In this document: positions 10,561 to 22,829 of the stretch, piece after piece
How positions within the stretch are numbered: position 1 is the stretch's first letter
Layout of the letters: each line of letters begins with the position of its first letter
Assembly: GCA_021292165.1 (NCBI GenBank)
Contig: CM037877.1
Coordinates: 113,731,289 to 113,795,288, forward strand
DNA from: Shinisaurus crocodilurus
Lineage: Eukaryota > Chordata > Lepidosauria > Squamata > Shinisauridae
Direction of reading: 5' to 3'
DNA: 64,000 bases
Notes under the pieces: generated by a model
The model's database searches: none
Told to the model about the DNA's origin: nothing
The model's input: only the letters and a program-made list of their open reading frames with translations
Position numbers and translations under genes: made by a program

Positions 10561-11514
10561 TTTGATATGGAATGGGGGGATGAGCCGCAGCGCCGCGCCA
10601 GCTCTCCCCACAAAAAATAGTACATAGCCACGTCGCCTGGAGAACGGAAACGAAGCATCACTGGGCGGGCGGTGTGAGTGTTTCCGTAGATTTGCGTGTG
10701 TGCAGCGAGGCCTCCTTGTACGAGAAAGGGCAATGCCAGCTTTTTTTCCCAGATAATTTACAGCCCTCTATAGTGTGTCCCCCCCTCGCAGTCGCCCAGT
10801 TAAACACCAAGATATGGACAAGGCGTTTTCCTATTCTTGGCTGAAAATTTCCCAGCCGTCTCCCGGCTGTACACATTGTACGACGTGCGCTAGGGCCGCG
10901 TGCTGAATTTCCGCGTAGCAGGTACCCTGTAAATCATACGCATACAGTGACTCGCTGCTTCGGCATCGCCTTTTCCTGTTCCACCTGGCTGAAGGCGCCC
11001 TCTTCTTCACCTGCTGTGGTTGACTCATTGACTCTGCAGATAAAAGGCCTGTCCTGGCTTCTGGCACTTAGTCATTTAGATTTCTTTTTAGACTAAGAAC
11101 CGTTAACGCAGAATTTCACTATGGGTATATTTTGGCCTGTTTATAAAACTAATACAAAGCCAACACCTTCAGCAACGCTTACTGTAAATAGGCAGTTATG
11201 GGGGTACGGGGATGGGTGGAAAGTGGTACACTGGCATTTCATGTCCCTGTGTGCTAGGGGCAAGTTGTTCTTCCGGGGGTGGGGGGTGCGGACTGCGGCA
11301 TAAAGAAGTCTATGATATACTTGTGCACATTAAAAATATTTTTAAAAGCATCTCACTGAAAGGCAAAATAGGGACAGTGTTTTGTCAGGGATACGTACCA
11401 GAAAATTTAGTCTGTCCATATGAACTACGAACAGAGTAATGGAGTGAGGTTCACCTGGCACCAACATTATCCAGTGCCCAGTTAGGATTTTTCTCTGCTC
11501 CCAGGCATTTAACA
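10561..11514. other. Start of intron 1, no element recognised
   Basis: Mixed-composition sequence without a repeat or gene that I can name. Short open frames here are not supported by any motif. Confidence 0.5.
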
Positions 11515-11522
11515 GCATATTT

Positions 11523-12400
11523 ATTTATTTATTATTGTGAAGGAAGGGGGGCTGGCTGGCTGGCCCGCCAACCCACCCTTTCCTACCCAAGAGACCCCCA
11601 GAGATCTCAAGGTGCCAGACTGCCAGCCTCAGCTCTGCAGTCCTTTGTCTTGAATCTCTGCTAGGGACTTGCCTTTGTCTATACCCTGGATTTAGAGCCA
11701 ACAGAGCAACCACAAACGCCATGTGGGGTAAAAACCAGGAAGGTTTATTCAGGTAAACAGATTACAATAAAAGGGTGGGAAATGAGGGAAGGAGACAAGG
11801 TAGAGAGACACTTTGGTACAAACAAATAGAGCTACAAAACAATAAAACTGATTCCTTATATCTCCCAGGCACTCACCAGTTACCTGGGGGTCCGTCTGCT
11901 TCAGGGCTTACCTCAGCCTGGCCCTACCACAAGAGGAGACCACCGCACCCACCCTAAGGTCCAGGATGGGTGGCCCTCTTCAGGGCTTGCCTTAGCCTCA
12001 GCCCTACCACAAGAGGAGACCCCCGCACCCACCCTAAGATCCAGGATAGGTGGTCCTCTTCAGGGCTTGCCTTAGCAACAGCCCTCATTCAGCTTTGTTC
12101 ACTGGGAGCTCCCCAGGGTTGGTGGCTGATGCCTGACCAGAGTCATGAACCTGTTTGCAGCTTGCTGCCTGACGACCAACAACACCCAGCAGCCACAGCT
12201 TGGCAATATAGCTTTCCCCCCCTCCCCTCCTCCTTTCTGAAGCTCCGCTGCCTCTAGCCAATCAGGATGAACCTCACCTGGCCCAGGCAGAGGGGAGGGG
12301 TGACTCATGACTAGTGGGCTTCTGCATTTTGCAGATGAAAGCTGGGTCACTGTAGACCAGACCAGCCTTTCAGGACTTTCAGGCTTTATCAGATATTTAT
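11523..12400 (-). mobile_element. LTR-like or retroposed block, minus strand
   Basis: Flanked by GCATATTT at 11515-11522 and 12401-12408. A minus-strand AATAAA sits near 11742, and a (TTTA)n stretch lies at the left end. The 3' boundaries resemble a retroposed or LTR-derived unit, but I cannot fix TG/CA ends. It carries an internal tandem repeat, listed separately. Confidence 0.4.
11900..12085. repeat. Tandem repeat, about 80-bp unit, about 2.3 copies
   Basis: TCAGGGCTT recurs at 11901, 11980 and 12060. Between occurrences lies CCCTACCACAAGAGGAGAC followed by CCGCACCCACCCTAAG, nearly unchanged. Confidence 0.85.
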
Positions 12401-12457
12401 GCATATTTCGCCTCTTCCCAGCCTCCAGCCAGGACCACCTGGTTTACACATGAGGAG

Positions 12458-12491
<34 letters not shown>

Positions 12492-12534
12492 GTGAGTGAG
12501 TGTAGGAACCCCCAGAGGCTCTTTTCTTCACAAT

Positions 12535-12752
12535 TATATTTATACCCTGCCTTTTTTCCTGCAAGGAACCCAAGGTGGCTTACATAATTCTTCTCTTGTT
12601 TTATCCTCACAACAACCCTGTGAGGTAGCTTAAGCTGAGAGTCAGTGACTGGCCCAAAGCCACCCAGTGAGTTTCATGGTCAAGTGGGGACTAGAACCCG
12701 GATCTCCCGAGTCCCAGTTTAGCACTCTCACCACTACACCACACTGGCTCTC
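12535..12752 (-). mobile_element. Sauria-type SINE, minus strand
   Basis: ATATTTATACCCTGCCTTTT tail, CAAGGAACCCAAGGTGGC, inverted box B and ACACTGGCTCTCA head. A (TG)n microsatellite lies just upstream at 12460-12495. Confidence 0.85.
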
Positions 12753-12764
12753 ATATAAGATTTT

Positions 12765-12935
12765 TAATGGGTCCTGGAATTTTTGTTTTTGATTGTGCAA
12801 AATAGTTTTATATGTTCGTATGCAAATGGTTTTATATTACTTTTATATTGTATTTTTATAGTTTTAATCTTTGTAAACCACCAGAGAGCTTTGCTATTAG
12901 ATGGTATAGAAATATAATACATCAAATGAAATGAA
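12765..12935 (+). mobile_element. L2-like LINE 3' end
   Basis: TTTGTAAACCACCAGAGAGC followed by TATAGAAATATAATACATC, typical of L2-group 3' ends in squamates. Confidence 0.5.
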
Positions 12936-12982
12936 TGAAACTACCGTATTCATCACTGTATTTTGTGTGTGTGTGTGAAGTT

Positions 12983-13107
12983 TAGATTCATAGATCATAG
13001 AGTTGGAAGGAGCCTACAAGGCTATCGAGTCCAACCCCCTGCTGAATGCAGGAAACTAGAGGAGGGGTCTCCCATCCAAGTAATAACGAGGCCTGACCCT
13101 GCTTAGC
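12983..13107 (-). mobile_element. CR1 3'-end fragment, minus strand
   Basis: ATCATAGAGTTGGAAGGAGC and GAGTCCAACCCCCTGCTGAA then GGGTCTCCCATCCAAGTAAT: the reverse complement of the CR1 terminus. Confidence 0.75.
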
Positions 13108-13659
13108 TTTCCACACTCAGACAAGCTGAGCCAGCATGAGCCACAGTGTTTTCTGCTAGTCTAGATCTTGTTTCTGGTTGCTGTCAGAAGTGCCACTTGC
13201 CCCCAATCCAAGTGTTGTTTTTTTCACCAATTTTAATTAATAGCACCCACACCCATCCAAGGACTCTTTTAGTTCAAAGGGCTATAATAACCTTGAAAGG
13301 TTATAGCATCCTGGACTGTGTATGTGTGTAAATTAGGGTAGGAGGTATGCAGTTCACCAGGTGTATCTCCATCCTAACCTGAATCCACCCCTCCCCAGAA
13401 TACTATAAGCTATTAGAGACATGATCAGGCCAATTTCCCCCTCCCTTCCTGTTTTGTTAGTAGTAACACTTAACTTATAGAGGGGCGGTTTTGTTTTAAT
13501 TCACAAACCAATATCTTTCTGTATATCTTTTTATTAATGTGTTTATTTTAATAAATGTTTGTTTTTATTTAATATGTTTGTTTATTTTTAAACTTAACTT
13601 TCTATTGTAAGCCATCCAAAGAACCTTTGCTTATGGGGAGGTATCTAATGGTACAATCC

Positions 13660-13775
13660 TATGCATGTTTAGACAGGAAAAAGTCCTACAACTCCCAACA
13701 TTCCCCAGCCAGCCATGTTTTTTTCTGACCTTTAGACTTTTTTCTGTCTAAACATGCATAGGATTGTGCCCTAAA
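13660..13775. mobile_element. Palindromic MITE (Harbinger-like), copy 1
   Basis: Left arm CAATCCTATGCATGTTTAGA, right arm TCTAAACATGCATAGGATTG: near-perfect inverted repeats around a short centre. TAA on both sides may be a 3-bp duplication. Copy 2 is at 50923. Confidence 0.65.
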
Positions 13776-13789
13776 TGTCATAAATAAAT

Positions 13790-14640
13790 AATGTCTGAAT
13801 ATTTATTTCTTTATAAATACATTTCTGTACCATGTTTGGGCTCTAACAGGCCCCCCCAAAGCAGATTACAAAACAAAATACCTTAAAACCAAGTTAAACA
13901 ACAACAGAATTAAAACAGAGCTTTAAAACAAAGCAGTTAAGAACCTCCAATCTTAAATTAAAACCATTAAAAACCAGGTGGAATAAAAATGTTTTCACTG
14001 CTCCCTTAAAAGTCACCAGCGAAGCGGCTAGTGCAATTCCATAACTTAAGGTGCTGCCACAGAGAAGGCTCTGTCCCGCATTCCTACCAACCAAACCTCT
14101 TTTGCTGCTGGAACATACAACAGGGCCTCAAGCAATGATCACAGTTCTATGGGCAGGTTCATATAGGAGAAGGCGGTCTTTCAAATATCCTGGTGCTATG
14201 TTTTATAGGTAAGCACCAACACCTTAGGTCCTGCATCAAATTGGAAGTCAGTGCAATTGATATAAGACTGATGTAATGTGGTCTGAAACATGCACCAGAA
14301 ATCAATCTAGCTGCTACATTTTCCACCAGCTGCAGTTTTGAAACATTCTTCAAGGGCAGCTCCATGTAGAATGTGCTGCAGTAAACTAGTCGGGAAGTGA
14401 CCAAACCATGTGTCACTGTGGCCAGATCCACCTTCTCCAGGAAGAAGTGCAGCTGGCCAAAACTCCAGGCCACAATAATTGCCTGAGCATGCAGGAGCAA
14501 CGCCAGATCCAGGAGCACTCCCAAACTGGGAACCTGATCTTTGAGAGGGAGTGCAATCTTGACAAAAACAGGCTGTACTCTCAGTTGTGAATTAGTTTGT
14601 CTGTTGACCGGGTGTGAAAATGGATATGTATGCACATGTG
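13790..14640 (-). mobile_element. L2-like LINE with RT C-terminus
   Basis: Minus-strand translation shows VTSRLVYCSTFYMELPL, then KLQLVENVAARLISGA, the C-terminal hallmark of L2-group reverse transcriptases. It is followed by a 3' region with frameshifts. Many stops show an old copy. Confidence 0.7.
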
Positions 14641-14808
14641 AATGCTGACAATCACATGTAGATGACTATCAACTGACAAAATTTACCAGTATCCTGCGTT
14701 TTCAGACATTCACAAAATTTGTCTGTGATTATCAGAGTTGCCATGTGGATGTTGCAAGGGCGTTTCTTCCTTTCACTTCAACTCTATACCAGGAAAAACA
14801 TTCAGTGC

Positions 14809-15070
14809 CTGGGTTCACACACCATGCTACGCCATGGTGGTTACAGTAAACCCTAGAACAAGCCATGGCTTAGAAGGGTAGCTTCGAAGCCATACCTAAG
14901 AAACACTGGGTTCACACAACATGCTAAACCACAGTGGTGTGGCTTAGTGTGTTGTGTGAACCCACTCACTGTTTCTTAGCCATGGCTTCAAAGCCACCCT
15001 TGGAAGCCATGGCTTGTTCTAAGGTTTACTGTAGCCACCATGGCTTAGCATGTTGTGCAAACCCATCCAG
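14809..15070. mobile_element. Foldback MITE, 262 bp
   Basis: Begins CTGGGTTCACAC and ends CAAACCCATCCAG. The arms pair over about 120 bp (GGTTTACTGTAGCCACCATG on the right mirrors CATGGTGGTTACAGTAAACC on the left). The ends resemble those of the large foldback at 18418 and the right end of its partial copy at 56394. Confidence 0.75.
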
Positions 15071-15684
15071 TCTCATCCATTGCAAGTGTTTACAAGTTTG
15101 GGAAAAGTGCTTGCCAATATAATGTACAGTTACACTCTCAAATGTTGAATTTCCACCCGCCGTGCAAGTGTTAAAAGGCCCTGCCCCAAAAGAAAAATTT
15201 GGAATCTGCCCAACAGACCATTTTGAACCAGAAAAGCCTCTTTGGTGGTGGGTGCAATCAGGAGCAGAGAAGTGGGGTATACTTAACCCTTTTCAGGTCT
15301 GATGTTTCCCCTCTCCAAATGTAGTTGGATTACTGGCATCTGACATTTCAAAAAAGCAGAAAAATTCAATGGTGAAGAAAGCAGTTTATGTACGGTATGT
15401 TAGAATTAGTCAAATGGGCAGTGCTTTATCCTTAACTGCATTTCAATATGAAGTAATAAAGAAGGAATTATTCTGAAAACAATTCATGAATTGGGCAACT
15501 GTTTTTTTTGGTTTAAAAGTATATAAATTGTATATTGCCCAAAGAACTTGGATTATTAGATGGTTTAGAAATGTAATAAATTAAGTAAAATCATTTCCCA
15601 CATGCCATGATAGTAATTACATAGGTTTAAGCTCAGAAAAGTATACCTATCTCACTTTCATATTCCATGTGGTTGTTAGGCAAC

Positions 15685-16060
15685 TGTGGGTGCAATCCTA
15701 TGGCCTCCCGACATTGTCTGGGGAGGGCCCATAGGATTATTCAGAGTCCAAGCTCCAGGAGCTGGGTCTCCAAATAGAAAGAACTGCACCGGCTGCGTCT
15801 CCAGGGTTGGAAATTGACCTCAGAGAGGGCTAAAGGGTCATGCCCGGGGCGGAGGGCAGGGAGGGGACTGTGGCCAACTGCTTACGCAGTATCCAAATAG
15901 CATCTGAGCCTCCTTCCCTTCCTCCCCCGCAGTCTAGATGAAATACAGGTCACAAGATGCAGGGCGCGCCTCACACCCTGCACTGAATGCATGTGAGCCT
16001 CCATATTCGGAGGCCTCCATGCATCAAGGGCGGATGACATAGGATCGTATCCTCCATCTC
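15685..16060. mobile_element. MITE-like element with imperfect inverted ends
   Basis: Begins GGGTGCAATCCTATGGCCTC and ends ATAGGATCGTATCCTCC. A related element appears at 32047-32495. The family is unidentified. The flanking 15071-15684 and 16061-16560 show nothing I recognise. Confidence 0.4.
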
Positions 16061-16569
16061 AGTTTTGCAGAGGTCATGATTCCTTGCTGATACCACAGTT
16101 CAGTTTTGCATTCTTTAGTTTTGGTATTTAAGTTGGCCTAACTGTTTGCCCAGATATTTATTGGGGGGGGGGGGGGGGAGGCGGACAAAGGGATTTTTTT
16201 CCCTATTCAATTATTTTGCATGCTTGTTTCAGCTGAGAAGGTATGAAACTACTAGAAGTGTAATTTATGGGTTAATCATGACTTGTTGGTCAGGGTTGTG
16301 GAAGGGGAAGGGGAATAATTCTGATGCAAGTATTAGTCAAAGGTAATTTTTAATCCCTCAGTGTGTTTTGCAAGAAAATGGAAGAAGGTATGGTTTCTTT
16401 ATACTAAAGTGAAAGAAAATTATAGAGAGGGGTATCCAAAATGAGACTTGCTACCATTCGCCTTAGGTGTTAATATTAAGTGTTAATGAAAAGGAACTTT
16501 TCTCTAGTTTTTTATTTTATTTTAATTGAATGAAAGTAGCGCTTTGGTGATTAAAATAAAGTTAGAATA

Positions 16570-17362
16570 TGTGGCGGACCGAACCTGGTCCGTTGCGTGG
16601 GTTTGGCGCCTTAAGGGTTAACCTGCACCGAAGTCGTGCCCTGTACAGGGCTGTCAAAACCTTTACTTTTAGCCGCCAGTGATATTGACAAGGAATCCCC
16701 TCAGGAACACAGGGAAGCCACAATCTAGTCAGTTTCAAAAGAATTTAATGGAGCAGAACTAATAGACTACAGTACAGGAATTTCACAGTACTGTATAAAC
16801 GTAGCAGTCAATACAGATAGGGAAACCGAAGTATTCAATTTGCTTTCTAGGTAGGCTTTGCTCAATGCAGAATATTTCCTGACACCAGAGACTCTGACTC
16901 TGGATTCTAGCATAGCAGGTTTGCTTTGCCGATCGTCGGGCGCCCTGCCCGGGGTTGGAAGTTGCTTGGCCCTAGCCGGAGCTAGTGACCTGACCCGTGC
17001 AAGCCTGCACCGTGTTCTCAACAACCCTTTGTTCTTTGGCACCTACCTTTTCTACCTTCCCTCGCCCCCTCCCCGCCCTTGATGATCAGGTGGGCTGGTC
17101 CCGCCCCTGTGGGGTGGTGGCGCCTTTCGGGTTCTGGCATCTCCTGGGTACTTTGGGGTACTTTGCAGCTCTTTGAGACTACGCCCCCCCCTCCGGAATG
17201 TTATGCACCATTGAAGGTATGCAGATGTGGCTTATGTATAACCGGTCTGCCCAGGATTGTGTCTCCTGTGCCCCAGGTGGGGATTATGCAGACAGAGGGG
17301 TGACAGCGGAAAAGGGGGAAACATGTCAGGGTTCAGCAGTGTGCTCAGGCTTTCTCTCCACA
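16570..17362 (-). mobile_element. Solo LTR with 5-bp duplication
   Basis: Ends TGTGG and CCACA are perfect 5-bp inverted repeats of the canonical TG...CA form. The flanks are GAATA at 16565-16569 and 17363-17367. An ATTAAA signal on the minus strand near 16740 places the U5 end on the left, so the LTR points to the minus strand. There is no internal coding region. It is an old long-terminal-repeat copy of retroviral or Gypsy type. Confidence 0.85.
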
Positions 17363-17367
17363 GAATA

Positions 17368-18144
17368 CATAATCAGTTCTTGTAGCTCATGACCATTGGG
17401 AAATCTGTTGTGAACAAACCTGAAAAAAGCTAAATTCCAGAGTTTAAATATACTTTATATGAGCAAAATGTGGATTATTTAGTGGTGTTGCTAAATTAGC
17501 CTGTTTGGTTTATTTAAACTGGGATAAATGTTCTCTTCCAGATTTTTGCAAACTGTTGTATAAGTGTTTTCATCTTCTGGTTTGCCACTGAGTGATGTCT
17601 AGCACAGACAGTTCATGTCATAAAAGTTGGTCAGTTAATGCTGTGTTTTTAGAATAGTTTCATGTTTATTTCGGTGCACAAGGCTGCTTTTGTTTGAGCT
17701 ATTTAAACATGTAATTGTGGAGGGTGGGGGAAAAAAATCCTCTTCTGCGTATGCCTGTGATTCGGGAGCTCTGTCTTTTTGCATCCTGGAAATTATTTCT
17801 GGGTGTGTTGAGCAAGACACTGATGAAAGAAGCTATTTTGTTAGTTACAGGTGTATGATTTTCTCCCTTCATAGCAAAGGAAAACCACCACCACCCCTAT
17901 TTCTTACTTAGTAGGAACAAAAATGTCAACCCTACTTATGGGAGGGGATCCCAGATTTAAAGCACCCTTTGTAAAACAGACTAAGTTGAAAATGCTTAAT
18001 GGTAGTGTTCTAGAAAGGCCCAGGTTAATTATGGGGCACCTTAATTGAGGTAAAGTTTAGTTAATATTGTTGGAGACTGAGGAGAGACCTTCTGCATAGA
18101 ATGATTCCGAGATTGTGGCCATTACTTCAAGCCCTCACTTGTTT
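17368..18144. other. Intron 1 sequence, nothing recognised
   Basis: No repeat ends, motifs or splice-bounded open frames that I could support. Confidence 0.45.
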
Positions 18145-18375
18145 ACCATTTATTATTTATTTAAAAAATATTTTGAGGCTGCCTTTAAGGGCAAAAATAT
18201 TCCCATGGCGGCATACACAATGCTATTGTGTTAAGCCGCCTTTTTCTGATGAAACAGTAAAAATTAATAAAATCAACTAGTAATACCAGCAATAAAACAT
18301 CCAGCCCAGGCAATACTTATAATCTAAATTGTAGGTAAAAATCTAATGCCCAGTCAATAAGGAATTGATAAAGAA
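18145..18375 (-). mobile_element. L2-like LINE 3' end, minus strand
   Basis: TTATTTATTTAAAAAATATT followed by a decayed sequence of the kind that reads GCTTTACAC in other copies. Weak resemblance only. Confidence 0.35.
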
Positions 18376-18417
18376 ATCAATTGTTTTTGCTACTGCTAAA
18401 TAACAAGCACACAAAGA

Positions 18418-20535
18418 CTGGGTTTGCATGACATGGCAACCCATTGTGGGTAACTAGCCATGGTGGGTTGTCGCCTCATCCGAACCTAGACCGCTTCCCA
18501 CAGGGTGGCTTATTTTCGGACAATAAGCCACCCTGACAACCCATGGCTTGTTCTAGGGGTTGTTGTACCCACGATGGATTGTTCTGTCATCCTAACACAG
18601 GAGACTGATTCCATCATGGGTTGCAGGGAGCAGCTAGCAAGCCGCTTGGAAACAGCGGGGGGGGGGGGACGTTGCCGCTCTTTGTGATCTCACCTGTGTT
18701 GCCCACAGTGACAGCCCTTCCACTGATGCCCAAGCAGCACTTTGGAGTGACCATCACTGGTTTGCCACCTTATTTTATTTTATTTTTTAGGCCCCAGAAA
18801 TGTGCACAAATATCTTACTAATTTAGAAAAAGAAAAGGGAGTGAAATACAGTTTGCTCAAACTGTCAAAGGGAGCAAAGTAGAGTTGGTAACATAGATGG
18901 AAGTTGGCAAGGTGAGACTGCATATATGCTCATTTGTGCACAGTTGCCAAGCTGTCACTTGAAAATCACCAGGAGAGGAGGAAATGTAGGTGCACTGAAA
19001 GGGGGTGGCAACAAGATCTCCCCCTTAGAAATGTAATCCTCTGGATTTCACGTGTTGAACTGACAGTTCTCAGTGGCCTCCACATTTTTGACGTTCCCTG
19101 GGTCTGCAGCTACTCCAGAAAGGGGAAATATTAACACACACACACCCCACACCACACACACTTTTTGCGGCTCCATTTTGGATCAGTTCCTGCTGCAGTT
19201 TCTGTGGTTCCCTGACAGTTCTAAAGAAAAACCTGAGAAGGCAGCTGAATAAGATGGAGTGGATCGGACCACTTTGGGAGGGGGGTAATCCCACTGCTGC
19301 TGCTGCCCCATTTGCTTCATCCTGTTCTGCCACCTCTGAGGAGTTTCCCCCCCCCCTCCATTTGCTTCCCAGCCATGAAACCTGTATATTTTCCCTCTAT
19401 TTACTTCCCAGCCATAAAATTTGTGTATATTTCTATGTAAATTTTTTTGACAGTTTTTAAAAAATCCTTACAGGTGGCAAAACATGATGGAGCAAATGAG
19501 GTGCCAGCACCAGTGGGACTTGCACCAGCACCAGCACCCCACAAAATGGCTCCATTCACTCCATCCCAGTCAGCCACCTCCTAAGGGTTTTGGGGTTTTT
19601 TTAGAACTGTCAGGGACCCACAGTAACTGCAGCAGTAAGTACTCCAAAAAATGTATGTGTGCATGTGGGGGAGGAATTAATATCTCCCCTTTTTGGAGTA
19701 GCTGCAGACCAGGGGAAGTGTCGAAAATGTGGAGGCCACTGAGAACTGTCAGTTCAACACTTGAAATGCAATTACATGGCAACTGTGCACAAATGAGCAT
19801 ATATGCCATCTCACTTTGCCAATTTCCATCTATGCCACCACTGCACTTCTCTCATTTTGACAGCTGAAGCTTGCAAGGACATCAGCCAGGGAAGACTACA
19901 TATATCTGACAGCGGTAAGTGTGCACTTGTTCACCTCCAAAAGACCGACCAAATTAATATATATATATTGTAGAGAAAGCCAACCTAAGCCCCCTGCCTG
20001 ACACACACACACTCACCAAGGAGGGGGGAAGGAGACCCAGGGGGGGGGGAGACAGCCAGTCTCCACAGATGCCAAAGGGGACAAACAACATCTGCATAAA
20101 ATCACCCCAGGGGGGAAGGCAGGAAGCATCACCAGGTTTGTCAATGCTCTCGCATATCAGCCCCATCTACTCGCTACCCCCTTAGCATTGAACCCACCCA
20201 GAAGACCAGGTTGTCGGTCTTCCACTTATATACGAGACATTTGCATACATTTCTGGGGCTGAAAAGAAGCCCCGACTCCAATTGCACATTTTTGAAGTGC
20301 TGAAAAATAAAATTGAAAACAGCAGCTATTGAAAAGGGCTGGCAATTGGAGTAGGGTTGGATTCTGCTGTGAAGGACACTGGGATACTGGCTGGAGGACT
20401 GCAGGGGGACGAGGGAGAGAACAACCCACCCTGAGCCCATTCATCTGTCAGGCGCACCGTGGGTTGTTCCGTGAACAACCAACCCACCATGGTTTATTTG
20501 CAGGGTGGCTTAGCATGTTGTGTGAATCCGCCCAT
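18418..20535. mobile_element. Large foldback element, about 2.1 kb, copy 1
   Basis: The two halves are inverted repeats of each other over about 1 kb. For example, GGTAACATAGATGGAAGTTG (about 18885) pairs with the inverted form near 19820, and CTGACAGTTCTAAAGA (about 19212) pairs with TTTAGAACTGTCAGGGA (about 19600). The axis is near 19470. It starts CTGGGTTTGCATGACA. No protein-coding frame follows the symmetry, so it is non-autonomous. The class is unknown and no clear target duplication was seen. Confidence 0.75.
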
Positions 20536-21010
20536 TGAGTGATTCTACTGGGAACTTCTGCTGTGCTGTTCCTCTTCATTTCAGGAAGACACTGCATGAG
20601 AAAGTGTCCTGGTGAATTATGCTAAAAAACAAACAAACCAGTAGCACATACGGTATACAGTTTGGGAAAGCAAATAGCTGTTTTGTAGCAAAAAATAGTC
20701 ACTTATATTTCATGAAAATCCAAACCTGTCAGCAGTGATAGTGGGGGCTAGAACTTGCATAAGCACAGCACAGATACATTTTAGTTATATATTTAAAAAC
20801 AAAACCCTAAACGTAAAATTCATATGATACAGCCACAAGACATGTGCATAAAGGAATGTTCCACTATTGTCTCTAACATAGGTGGGCAACCTTTTTAGAT
20901 TGGGTGACTGCATTGGCCCTCATGGAACTTGGTGGGGGGAGCATACAACTGGGGCTGGTGGGTAGAACCACGATATACACATACACACTTCACAGACACA
21001 CACATACCCC

Positions 21011-21012
21011 CC

Positions 21013-21063
<51 letters not shown>
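21011..21063. repeat. (CT)n(CA)n microsatellite
   Basis: A short CT run followed by a long CA run. The surrounding 20536-21316 has no recognised gene. Confidence 0.95.
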
Positions 21064-21065
<2 letters not shown>

Positions 21066-21316
21066 CTGGTGAAGGGGGAGGCTTTATCCTCACACACACA
21101 CACCCCACCATGATCAGGATCTCTGGGGGAGCAGGGGAGAAGAATTTGGTGGTGGAGCTGGACAACCTGTGGCTGGCTACAAGAAAGACCTTTGAGGGCT
21201 GTGTGCAGGGAAGTGTTCCACATGCACATGGGGATTCCCCATTACACGTGTGAAGCATTAACTCTGTTCATAAAAGGGAATGATGCAGTAACTTTACATG
21301 GGAGGCACATGCAGGA

Positions 21317-21432
21317 TCAGGCCTGGTTATTACTTGGATGGGAGACCCCCTCCTCTAGTTTCCTGCATTGAGCAGGGGGTTGGACTTGATGGCCTTGTAG
21401 GCCCCTTACAACTCTATCTATGAATCTGTGAT
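21317..21432 (+). mobile_element. CR1 3'-end fragment
   Basis: CAGGCCTGGTTATTACTTGG, GGGGGTTGGACTTGATGGCC, TTACAACTCTATCTATGAAT: the same terminus as at 1090. Confidence 0.75.
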
Positions 21433-22640
21433 CACAATCCGTAGTTTTAATGTGAGGTTGGTAGTGATATATCTCTTGCCAGGTTAAACGGAGTCAGAGC
21501 CAAACTTTTTGGTTATCGGCTAGTTTGGCCACTTCTGTAAGAGAATGTTCAGCTTCAAACACAGTGGCATTTCAGAGATGTGGAGTGTCCACAGTATCAT
21601 GTAGTGGAAGTTTTACTAACTAACTAACTAACTTCCAAAGTTAGTCAATGCTTCTGAAACTGAGATATTTGATTTTTCTAGATGGATGCCCTCACAGAAG
21701 GGCATTATTCAAAAATCTAGCTTGTATTTCATTCGAAGTTACACAGAGGTTACAATTATTGTATAACAATGGGGATTACCCCTAACATTCAGATCTTAGT
21801 ATCAGCCCTATAATTGCTTTCAAAGACATACTCAAGAAAAAGAGGAACAGGAATAAGCACTATAGCTGTTACAGTTTTCAAGAAAATATACTTTAAAATG
21901 TACTCCACAACAGAGGAAATAAAAATGCCCCACATTGGCTGATAGGATTATGACATCACTGTTCTGTCCCTCCAGCTATTGCTAAAAATATTTGCAGCTA
22001 TAATTCTATTGTGTTTTTACTCATTTTGTTTGATAACTCTACTGACCCCCTCTCAGGACCCTAAATTTTGTAATTACTGAGACAATGTATGTGAAACACT
22101 GGAACATTTGGGAAGGAACAGTATGTAGCTGTTAAAGCAAGAGGGAACCATTTTTGGCCAGGACGTCAGGGGCTGCAAGTCAACAGCGGGTAGGCCACAA
22201 CCCAAAGCGGGTGGGGCCGCTGCTAGCATGCCCTCCCAGCTCACATTTTCACACATATACACAGACACATTCGCCCACAGACACACACATCATTTGCGCA
22301 CATACCCCATTCATAGACACACTTAACTTCACAGCCCCAACTCCTCAGCTGATCCATGCAGATCAGCTGTGGGGTGGCATTTCCCCTGCCCGGCACTGAG
22401 AGAGGCTGCCTTTCTCAGCACTGAGCAGGGGAAAGGGCTTATCTCCAATCTGCAACAGATCAGAGACAAACCCTTTCCCCTGCCCCAGCGCTGAGAGAGG
22501 AAAAAGGCTTGCTGCAGATCAGAGAGAAGTCCTTTCCCCTCTCTCTTGGCACTGGGACAGGTGAAAGGGGTGGGATCTGGGGGAAGAAGCATGGCGGACT
22601 GGATGAGGAAAACTTGTGGGCCATATTTTATGTTAAAGAC
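21433..22640. other. Intron 1 sequence, no gene recognised
   Basis: Only a short (AACT)n run at about 21612-21632 stands out. Confidence 0.45.
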
Positions 22641-22829
22641 ACACAGGGTTGGATCCAGCATCACGGTTCTGCCAGTGGAAGGATACAGCTGGCAGAACAG
22701 GACTTCCACATCCTCTCTTCCTTCACTGCAGCCCCCCAAATCTGCTCCGGAAGGTTGGGGGACCCTCAGCAGAAGATTTGAAGGGCACGCGCGGGGCTGC
22801 AGGGTGGAGAGGAGAGGATGCAGAACCTC

